A stretch of DNA of 47,637 bases from Phyllobacteriaceae bacterium UBA1940 (GTDB lineage Bacteria; Pseudomonadota; Alphaproteobacteria; Rhizobiales; Rhizobiaceae). The translations under genes and the position numbers were made by a program. Location: positions 1 through 47,637 of the forward strand of contig DDFA01000030.1 of assembly GCA_002336975.1 (NCBI GenBank), given 5' to 3'. Shown here piece after piece: positions 8,259-16,170 of the stretch (the first letter of the stretch is position 1; each line of letters starts with the position of its first letter). The notes under the pieces were generated by a model. That model made no database searches and was not told the DNA's origin. It saw only the letters and a list, made by a program, of their open reading frames with translations.

Positions 8259-8862
8259 ACCCGCGAGCGCCGACGACATGCTGGATGAGTTGCGGTTCCG
8301 CATCTGCGTCACCGACCCCGACATTCCGATGATGCTGCACGAAGGCAAACTGGCGCAGGAATTTGGCGTCAGCCGCACGCCGGTGCGGCAGGTGCTGCAA
8401 AGGCTTGCGTTCGAGCATCTGCTCGAAACTCGATCGGGGGTCGGCACCGTGGTCAGTCCGCTGCAACGGGACCAGCTCGACCTGCACTTCCTGCTGCTGT
8501 CCGACCTGCTGCGGTTGTGCGAACGCTGCTGTGCGCCGGCCCTGACGGCGCCGGCCCGCGTCGGGATCGCCACCGTCGCCGATCTTGCAAGGACAGACGG
8601 ACCGGACGCGGCCGCCCGCTGCTTCACGGCGCGCGCGCAACTGCTCGAGCTGGTGTCGGGCCTGCTGGTCGACCCGATCATTGCCGAAGCGCATGCGGCG
8701 ACGCACTGGCGCGCGATCCGCTGGCGCGTGCATGCCGCGCGCTCCAACCCCAGCGCCGCGACGGATGAGCTTCGGACGATTTCCGACAGGCTGGGCATGG
8801 CCGGAACGCCGGCGGCGGTGCTTGAGACGCTGGCGGGCGAAGCCCAACCGGTCAACTTTTAG
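8236..8862 (+). CDS. GntR family transcriptional regulator
   Basis: A 208-residue regulator with an N-terminal winged HTH (about residues 10-73). The pattern KLAQEFGVSRTPVRQVLQRL and the wing ETRSGVGTVVSP are diagnostic of the FadR-type GntR subgroup. The C-terminal helical part (about 80-200) resembles a reduced ligand-binding FCD domain. The ATG at 8236 is preferred to the TTG at 8230. The gene is embedded between two phosphatase genes of an amino-acid ABC operon, overlapping the first and 1 nt from the second, so it probably senses the transported compound. The palindrome at 6487-6502 is its likely target. Confidence 0.85.
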   Translation: MQTSERRRPASADDMLDELRFRICVTDPDIPMMLHEGKLAQEFGVSRTPVRQVLQRLAFEHLLETRSGVGTVVSPLQRDQLDLHFLLLSDLLRLCERCCAPALTAPARVGIATVADLARTDGPDAAARCFTARAQLLELVSGLLVDPIIAEAHAATHWRAIRWRVHAARSNPSAATDELRTISDRLGMAGTPAAVLETLAGEAQPVNF

Positions 8863-8863
8863 C

Positions 8864-9385
8864 ATGGAAGACAAGCCATTCATGCGGCCGGTGCGGATGC
8901 CGCCGTCGATTGGCGGCGCGTTGTGGCTCGGCCCGATGCCGGGGCGGTTGCGTCCGCTCGACCGCGACCTTGCGGAACTCGACGCACAGGGCGTCACCCA
9001 TGTGCTCAGCCTGCCGCCGCTGCCGGAGATCCGGCAAAAGTCACCGGAGTTCGCCGCCAGGATCGACACCATGGACAACCCGGCCATCATCCGGCTTGAA
9101 ATCGCCGATTTCGGAACACCCGACGATTTCGTCGCGTTCAACCGGAAGATTGCGGAAGCCGCGGGCATATTGCGCCAGGGCGGCAGCATGTTCGTCCACT
9201 GCGCCGCGGGCATCGGGCGCACCGGCACGGCGGCCATGAGCATCCTGCTGCATCTGGGAATGGGAGAGAACGAGGCCGAAAGGCTCATCCTCGAGGCCGG
9301 GTCAGGTCCCGAGACCGAGGCGCAAAAACGACTGGTGTCACGCATCGCCGAACGGATCGCCCGCAAACGCGGGACGGATGCCTGA
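8864..9385 (+). CDS. Dual-specificity phosphatase-like protein 2
   Basis: A 173-residue protein with the canonical phosphatase signature HCAAGIGRTG (H112, C113, R119). The acid-loop candidate ADFGTPDDF (D82 or D87) lies about 30 residues upstream, as expected for the CDKN3/dual-specificity fold. The N-terminus (GGALWLGPMPGR, then VTHVLSLPPLPE) is typical of small bacterial phosphatases of this type. All catalytic residues are present, so activity is likely. It starts 1 nt after the GntR stop and ends 2 nt before the permease gene, so it is translated with the transporter. No kinase gene is nearby. Confidence 0.82.
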   Translation: MEDKPFMRPVRMPPSIGGALWLGPMPGRLRPLDRDLAELDAQGVTHVLSLPPLPEIRQKSPEFAARIDTMDNPAIIRLEIADFGTPDDFVAFNRKIAEAAGILRQGGSMFVHCAAGIGRTGTAAMSILLHLGMGENEAERLILEAGSGPETEAQKRLVSRIAERIARKRGTDA

Positions 9386-9387
9386 CA

Positions 9388-10569
9388 ATGGCCGAACAGT
9401 TGCACCCGAGACAGGACGAAATCCGCCCGCCGCGCGAGGGCTTCGCCATCGGCTTGCCGGATCTCGCGCTGGTCGCCGGTTTGCTGGCGTTCTTCGGGGC
9501 GATCGCGTTCAACGTCTACTCCAACATGGTCGCGGCGGGCATCCGGCCGGGTTTCGGCTTCCTGTGGCAGCAGGCCGGATTCGACCTGAGTGAAACGCTC
9601 ATCCCTTACGACGCGGGCGACACCTATCTGCGCGCGATCGCAGCGGGCGTGGCCAATACGCTTGTCGTCGCGGCGGCGAGCCTCATGATCGCCTGCCTTG
9701 TCGGGTTGTTTGCCGGCCTGGTCAGCGTCAGCCCGAGCCGCGCCGCCAGACTTCTGGCGCTTGGCTATGTCGAACTGTTCCGCAACCTGCCGAAAATCCT
9801 GGTGTTGCTGGTGATCTTCGTCGTTGCGGTGAACGGATTGCCGGCGATCCGGCAGGCGTTCCAGGCGGGGCCGCTGCTGATTTCCAACCGGGCGATCTAT
9901 TTGCCGATCCTGGTCGACGACCCGCTCAACCGATGGTGGCTGGCGTTGTCGATCCTGTTGACGGTCCCGGCGATATGGCTGTGGGTCCTGTACGCGGCCG
10001 GGCGGCATGCCAGAACCGGCCGGCGTGGGCCGGTCCTGTCCGTCTCGCTCGCGCTCGCGGCCTTCATCCCGTTCGCAGCGGCATATGCGCTCGACGCGCC
10101 GCTGGGGCTTTCCTGGCCCAGGCTGGAGGGTTTCGCGATGCGCGGCGGGGTGTCGTTTTCGACGCAGTTCTGCACCGTTGCGCTGGCGCTGGGCCTCTAT
10201 CACGGCGCACAGATCGCGGAGGTGATCCGCGGCGGCATCGAGGCGATCCCGCGCGGCCAGATCGAGGCGGCGGCTGCACTGGGCCTGAGCGGCGGCCAAA
10301 GGACGCGGCTGATCGTCGTGCCGCAGGTCCTGCGCGCCGTCGTCCCGCCGCTCAACAACCAGTTCGTAAACCTGCTGAAAAATACGTCGATCGCGATCGC
10401 GGTGGGCTATTCCGACCTGATGTCGGTGGCCGGGACCTCGATCAACCAGACTTTTCGGCCGCTGGAACTGATGGTCGTCACCATGGCCATCTACCTGGCG
10501 ATGTGCCTGGCGTTGACCGGGATCGTCAACAACTGGAGCAGCAGGCTCCGCAAACGCGAGGGCAGATAG
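9388..10569 (+). CDS. aapQ: Amino-acid ABC transporter permease, AapQ/BztB-like
   Basis: An inner-membrane permease of 393 residues with multiple hydrophobic segments. The cytoplasmic EAA loop IRGGIEAIPRGQIEAAAALGLSG contacts the ATPase. The His/Glu/polar amino-acid family signature YVELFRNLPKILVLLVIF and the large insert between membrane segments (RHARTGRRGP) are characteristic of the long AapQ type instead of the short HisM type. NLLKNTSIAIAVGYSDLM near the C-terminus also fits AapQ. It pairs with the permease beginning 4 nt downstream. No ATP-binding subunit is encoded in this operon. Confidence 0.9.
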   Translation: MAEQLHPRQDEIRPPREGFAIGLPDLALVAGLLAFFGAIAFNVYSNMVAAGIRPGFGFLWQQAGFDLSETLIPYDAGDTYLRAIAAGVANTLVVAAASLMIACLVGLFAGLVSVSPSRAARLLALGYVELFRNLPKILVLLVIFVVAVNGLPAIRQAFQAGPLLISNRAIYLPILVDDPLNRWWLALSILLTVPAIWLWVLYAAGRHARTGRRGPVLSVSLALAAFIPFAAAYALDAPLGLSWPRLEGFAMRGGVSFSTQFCTVALALGLYHGAQIAEVIRGGIEAIPRGQIEAAAALGLSGGQRTRLIVVPQVLRAVVPPLNNQFVNLLKNTSIAIAVGYSDLMSVAGTSINQTFRPLELMVVTMAIYLAMCLALTGIVNNWSSRLRKREGR

Positions 10570-10573
10570 GGCC

Positions 10574-11668
10574 ATGACAGCCGTGGACGCCGCCGTCGCC
10601 CGCCCGCCGGAAACCAGGCTGTCGCCGTGGGAACGGCTGCGCCGGTCGCCCGGAGCGAGCCTGCTGTCGGCTGCCAGCATCGCACTGCTCGCCTGGATCG
10701 GCTGGGTCGTCGCGGATTGGCTGCTGCTGTCCGCAGCGGCGCCGTGGGAGCCGGCGGCACGTTGCGCCGAGGCGACCGGCGCCTGCTGGCCGTTCTGGGT
10801 GGAGAAGACGCGCTTCATGCTGTTTGGAACCTACCCGTTCGACCAGCAATGGCGGCCGGCGGTCGTGTCGGCCATGTTGATCGCGCTTTCGGTGGCGACC
10901 GGCCAGATGGCGGTCAGCGGCCGCTGGATCGACCCGAGGCTGTTCGCCGGCGCCTGGGCGCTGGCGTCGGTCGCAAGCTTTGCGCTGATGGGCGGCGGGA
11001 TCGCCGGCCTCCCGGAGGTAGTCACAACGCGCTGGAACGGACTGCCGATCCTGTTGATGCTGTCGACGATTGCGCTGGCGCTGGCGTTGCCGCTCGGCGT
11101 GCTGCTTGCGCTTGGCCGCTACCAGACGCGCTACCGGCTGATCGGGCGGTTCTCGGCAGTCTATATCGAGGCGATGCGCGGCGTGCCGATGGTGACGCTG
11201 CTGTTCGTCGGCGTCTTCGTGCTGCCGCTGATGATGCCCAAGGGAACGTCGATCGACCCGATCACCGCCGTGCTGATCGCCCTGATCTTCTTTCACGCAT
11301 CCTATTTTGCCGAAGACGTGCGCAGCGGTCTGCTGTCGTTGCCGCGCGGCCAGCACGAAGCGGCGTCGGCTCTCGGTCTGGGGTTCTGGCAAACCGCAAG
11401 ACTGGTGCTGTTGCCGCAGGCCATCGACCGCGCAATGCCGGCGCTGGTCAACTCCATCATCGGCGCCTACAAGGACACGTCGCTGGTCGTGGTGCTGGGC
11501 CTGTTCGATCTCAACGCAACGGCGCGCATGGCGTTCAGCGAAGTCCAGTGGGGCAACCAGGCGCTGGAAGCCTATGTGTTCGTCGGCGCGTGGTTCCTGG
11601 TGTCCTGCTCCTACCTGTCGTGGGTGGGCCGCAGGCTGGCGGCGAAAGCGCCGGGACGGGCCCGGTAA
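10574..11668 (+). CDS. aapM: Amino-acid ABC transporter permease, AapM/BztC-like
   Basis: A 364-residue inner-membrane permease. It carries the EAA loop RSGLLSLPRGQHEAASALGL, the family segment YIEAMRGVPMVTLLFVGVFVLPLMMP, and IGAYKDTSLVVVLGLFDL, all characteristic of AapM. The N-terminal cytoplasmic tail with PWERLRRS and the long periplasmic first loop rich in Trp and Cys (CAEATGACWPFW) are also typical. This is the last gene of the operon. The gene that would normally follow, aapP encoding the ATPase, is missing; 9 nt further on lies the end of a convergent sugar-transporter ATPase gene of a different family. Confidence 0.9.
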   Translation: MTAVDAAVARPPETRLSPWERLRRSPGASLLSAASIALLAWIGWVVADWLLLSAAAPWEPAARCAEATGACWPFWVEKTRFMLFGTYPFDQQWRPAVVSAMLIALSVATGQMAVSGRWIDPRLFAGAWALASVASFALMGGGIAGLPEVVTTRWNGLPILLMLSTIALALALPLGVLLALGRYQTRYRLIGRFSAVYIEAMRGVPMVTLLFVGVFVLPLMMPKGTSIDPITAVLIALIFFHASYFAEDVRSGLLSLPRGQHEAASALGLGFWQTARLVLLPQAIDRAMPALVNSIIGAYKDTSLVVVLGLFDLNATARMAFSEVQWGNQALEAYVFVGAWFLVSCSYLSWVGRRLAAKAPGRAR

Positions 11669-11677
11669 CGACGAGAA

Positions 11678-12775
<1,098 letters not shown>

Positions 12776-12785
12776 GCAGCCCTCC

Positions 12786-13838
12786 CTATTTCAGTCCGGA
12801 CCCGGCGATGCCGGCGGTGATGTATCGCTGCAGGAAGATGAAGACGAGCACGACCGGGATCATGGTCACGACCGTCATCGCGAGGATGAAGTGCCACTGG
12901 ACGTTGAGCTCGCCGGCATAGGTGTTGAGGCCGACCTGCAAGGTGTAGAGCTCCTTGCGCGACAGGACGACCAGCGGCCAGAGGAAATCGTTCCAGCGCC
13001 AGACCACCGAAAAGATGGCGAGCACCGCCATGGCGGGCGCGGCCAGCGGCAGGATGATGCGCCAGTAGATCTGCCATTCCGAGGCATGGTCCATGCGCGC
13101 CGCGTCGATCAGTTCGTCGGGGATGGTCAGCATGTATTGCCGCAGCAGGAAGACGCCGGTGGGCGTGGCGACGGTGGGCAGGATGACGCCCCACAGCGAA
13201 TCGAACAGGCCGACCGCGCTGATCACCGAATAGAGCGGCACCAGCAGCACCGACAGCGGCACCATCAAGGTGCCGACGATCAGCAGCAGCACCAGGTTGC
13301 GGCCGCGGAACTGATATTTCGACAGGGCGAACGCCGCCATCGAATTGGTCAGCAGGGTGATCAGGGTGGCGACGACGGTGACGAACACCGAATTCTTGAG
13401 ATATTGCAGGAAGTCGAACTGGGCGAAGGGCTGGGTGTAGTTCTCGACCGCGAAACGCATCTGCCGCACCGGCTGGCGGTCGGCGATGTTGACCTTGACG
13501 ATTTCGCCCGGCGCCTCGGGGTCGACCATCTGCGCGACGATGCCGATGCGACGGACCTCCGCCATGATCCTTGTCGAGCCGTCGGGCAGCGTCACGGTGA
13601 ACAGGCCGAGCGGCTTGTCGTAACCTTCGACCATCGTCTGTTCGGCCGCGTAGGGCAGCAGCGTCGGCGGGAATTCGGCCAGCTGCTGCGGCGTCTTGAA
13701 CGATGACAGGGTGAGCCACACCGCCGGGCCGAACATCAGCAGCAGGCCGCCGAGCAGCCAGACCCAGATGAACACATCGGTCCAGTGCCAGCCCTTGCCG
13801 CCGCGGCGGCGGGTGATGAAATCGACGACGCGGCTCAT
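12786..13838 (-). CDS. Carbohydrate ABC transporter permease, MalG type
   Basis: A 350-residue inner-membrane protein. It has a first membrane segment around 25-45 (WVWLLGGLLLMFGPAVWLTL), a periplasmic domain of about 100 residues, then five further segments. The EAA-type loop ELIDAARMDHASEWQIYWRIILPLAAP is diagnostic of CUT1 permeases, and the C-terminus ends LQRYITAGIAGSGLK, the usual YxxxGxxxGAxK-like ending. Its ATG overlaps the stop of the upstream permease by 4 nt. The large periplasmic insert (residues about 50-130) is longer than in MalG and is seen in several oligosaccharide transporters. Confidence 0.9.
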   Translation of the reverse strand: MSRVVDFITRRRGGKGWHWTDVFIWVWLLGGLLLMFGPAVWLTLSSFKTPQQLAEFPPTLLPYAAEQTMVEGYDKPLGLFTVTLPDGSTRIMAEVRRIGIVAQMVDPEAPGEIVKVNIADRQPVRQMRFAVENYTQPFAQFDFLQYLKNSVFVTVVATLITLLTNSMAAFALSKYQFRGRNLVLLLIVGTLMVPLSVLLVPLYSVISAVGLFDSLWGVILPTVATPTGVFLLRQYMLTIPDELIDAARMDHASEWQIYWRIILPLAAPAMAVLAIFSVVWRWNDFLWPLVVLSRKELYTLQVGLNTYAGELNVQWHFILAMTVVTMIPVVLVFIFLQRYITAGIAGSGLK

Positions 13839-14857
13839 TCGCGCGCGCCCTTCTTTTCGCCGCGCCGGCCGATCTGCAGCTGGATCAGGGTGAGCACCAC
13901 CAGCACCGCACCCATCATGATCGAGGCGGCGGCGGCGAGGCCCGGATTGCGCAGCAGCGAGGCGAAGCCGACCTCGTAGATATATTGGGTGATGAACAGC
14001 GTCGACGTGCCGGGGCCGCCGCCGGTGAGCACATAGACCTCGTCAAAAATCTGCACGGCCCGGATCAGCGCCAGGATGAGCACGACCAGAAGGTTGGGCA
14101 TCAGAAGCGGCAGCGTGATGCGCCAGAAGACGCGGCCGGGTCTGGTTCCGTCCATCTCGGCGGCCTCGTAGAGATCGCGCGGGATCGCCTGCAGGCCGGC
14201 GAGCAGGATCAGGGTGAAGAAGCCCATATGAGCCCAGACGGACACCGTGATGCTGGCCGAGAACGCCCAGAACCTGTCGGTCAGCCATTCGGTCGGCTGG
14301 AAGCCGAACTGCACCGCGACCGAATTGAGCAGACCCTGCCGTTGCAGGATCCACTTCCAGATCAGGCCGACGACGACCGGCGACAGCAGCACCGGGAAAA
14401 AGAACACGGCGCGCCAGAAGCTGCGCCCGACAATCTCGCGATTGAGGATCAGCGCGGTGATCATCGAGACGACGATCAGGAGCGTGACCTGCAGGATGAC
14501 GAACCAGAACGTGTTGTTGACGGCGTTCCAGAACAGGTCCTCGCGGCAGGTGGACGGATCGAGATAGCTGCCGCAGTCGAGCAGGCGGGCATATTGCTCG
14601 GCGCCGACATAGGTACGGTCGGCGAGGAAGAAGGCCGAGCCCGAGGTGGTGGAATAGAAGAAGTTGATGACGAAGGGCGCCAGCACGAAGACGCCGAAGA
14701 TCAGCATGTTGGGCGCGACGAAGAAGGCGGCCATGCCGCCAAGGCCGGTGACGCGCTGCCACAGTTTCAGCGGCGCGTCGATGGCCATGGCGAGCCAGGA
14801 GACCGGCGCGGCAAGCGCCGCGCCGATCCTTGACCCGATGGGGAGCCGCCCAGCCAT
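13835..14857 (-). CDS. Carbohydrate ABC transporter permease, MalF type
   Basis: A 340-residue inner-membrane permease starting at the ATG ending at 14857 (MAGRLPIGSRIG), 5 nt after the binding-protein stop. Six membrane segments are visible, with the EAA loop DLYEAAEMDGTRPGRVFWRI and the segment VYVLTGGGPGTSTLF typical of the MalF/UgpA side of CUT1 transporters. A longer open frame upstream on this strand is spurious because it overlaps the binding-protein gene. The conserved Cys-containing periplasmic loop (LLDCGSYLDPSTCRED) may form a disulfide. Confidence 0.92.
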   Translation of the reverse strand: MAGRLPIGSRIGAALAAPVSWLAMAIDAPLKLWQRVTGLGGMAAFFVAPNMLIFGVFVLAPFVINFFYSTTSGSAFFLADRTYVGAEQYARLLDCGSYLDPSTCREDLFWNAVNNTFWFVILQVTLLIVVSMITALILNREIVGRSFWRAVFFFPVLLSPVVVGLIWKWILQRQGLLNSVAVQFGFQPTEWLTDRFWAFSASITVSVWAHMGFFTLILLAGLQAIPRDLYEAAEMDGTRPGRVFWRITLPLLMPNLLVVLILALIRAVQIFDEVYVLTGGGPGTSTLFITQYIYEVGFASLLRNPGLAAAASIMMGAVLVVLTLIQLQIGRRGEKKGARE

Positions 14858-14862
14858 CGCCG

Positions 14863-16128
14863 CTACTTGGCCTGGGCAACCTTGTCGGCGATGTCCTGGT
14901 CGATACGCGCCCAGGCGTCGTCGAGTTTCATCTCGCCGGCCATGACCTGGCTGAGACGCGTCACCAGAGCGCCGTAATAGGCGCTGGCCCATTTCCACGC
15001 CGGCAGCGCGTCGGACGCGGGCAGGGTCTGGCCGGCGGCCTTGACGAAGGCGTCGAGCGCCGGGCCGACATGCTTGTCCTGGCTGGCCCATTTCAGGCCG
15101 CCCTTGTCGACGACGCCCTTGTGGGCGGGCAGGAACAGGGTGCGCTCGGAGAATTCCTTCACGACGTCCTCGCGCGACAGGTATTCCATCACCTTGGCGA
15201 CGTCGGCCGGGTTCTTCGTGTATTTGACGGCGACCAGCGCGGCGCCGCCCTTGAGACCGGAGCAGCCGACCGTGCCACAGGGCGATCCGACCGCGACCCA
15301 GTCGAAATTGTCGCCGATCTTGGACGACAGATTGGCCACCTGCCAGCTGCCGGAATAATAGAACGGCACCTGGGCGTTGATGAAGTCGTCGGCCGCGGCG
15401 CGGTAGGTCGAGCCGGCGGCCGCCACCCAGGTCTCCTTCAGCATCTTGCCGTCGGCGACCCACTGCACCAGTTTCGAACCGAACGCCTTGACGCCGTCAT
15501 CGACCTTGGCCGGCAGGCCGTCAGCGCCGATATAGTTTGCGCCGTAAGAGACGTTGGGCCCGGAAATGCGGTGGCCGGAACGGTCGATGGCGATCGCGGC
15601 GGCCGTGCTCTGGCTCTTGGCGACCTTTTCGGCGGCCTCGACCCACTCGTCCCAGGTCGCCTTGTCGCCCGGCAGCGCCACGCCGGCCTGGTCGAACAGC
15701 GTCTTGTTGGCGAAGCCGCCGGTCAGCGTCAGCTGGGTCATGAAGCCGGTGATGGCGTTGGAGCCGTCGGGCCGCATCCAGTCGAGCGTCGAGCCGAAAT
15801 TGTCCTCCCAGTATTTGGCGTCGCTGACCAGCGGACGCAGGTCGAGCCAGTGACCGGCAAGTTCCTTGATATTGGTGACGCGGGCGATGTCGGGGCCCTG
15901 GCCGGCCTCGAGCTGGATCGGCAACTGTTCCTGCACCACCTTGTACGCGACATTGTCGAGCGTGACCTTGATGTCGGGATTGTCCTTCTGGAAACGGTCC
16001 AGAAGGTCCTTGATGACGTCGCCCTCGACGCCGTCGGAATACCACATGATCCGCACGTCGCCGGCAAATGCGCTCGTCGCCATCAACGTGGCCGTGAACG
16101 CGCCGATAAGGCCTAGTCTGGTCTTCAT
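14863..16128 (-). CDS. Sugar ABC transporter substrate-binding protein (family 1)
   Basis: A 421-residue periplasmic binding protein. Residues 1-22 are a signal peptide (MKTRLGLIG, hydrophobic run, ATSAFA before GDV). The mature protein shows the standard extracellular solute-binding family 1 pattern: DLLDRFQKDNPDIKVTLDNV, QLEAGQGPDIARV, and a C-terminal ASAYYGALVTRLSQVMAGEM. Two cysteines in GSPCGTVGCSG may pair. The position directly after the 835-residue protein, KduI and GH105 genes points to unsaturated galacturonate-containing oligosaccharides as ligand; this is inferred from neighbours only. Confidence 0.9.
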   Translation of the reverse strand: MKTRLGLIGAFTATLMATSAFAGDVRIMWYSDGVEGDVIKDLLDRFQKDNPDIKVTLDNVAYKVVQEQLPIQLEAGQGPDIARVTNIKELAGHWLDLRPLVSDAKYWEDNFGSTLDWMRPDGSNAITGFMTQLTLTGGFANKTLFDQAGVALPGDKATWDEWVEAAEKVAKSQSTAAAIAIDRSGHRISGPNVSYGANYIGADGLPAKVDDGVKAFGSKLVQWVADGKMLKETWVAAAGSTYRAAADDFINAQVPFYYSGSWQVANLSSKIGDNFDWVAVGSPCGTVGCSGLKGGAALVAVKYTKNPADVAKVMEYLSREDVVKEFSERTLFLPAHKGVVDKGGLKWASQDKHVGPALDAFVKAAGQTLPASDALPAWKWASAYYGALVTRLSQVMAGEMKLDDAWARIDQDIADKVAQAK

Positions 16129-16170
16129 GTCTTCCTCCCTTTGTGTCGGGCCCAGCCCGATGGTCTGCCT

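Noticed and set aside
8245..10818. 857-codon minus-strand open frame
   Set aside because: It runs antisense to the GntR, phosphatase and AapQ genes; its composition is Arg/Gln/Asp-rich and low in hydrophobic residues, the mark of an antisense frame.
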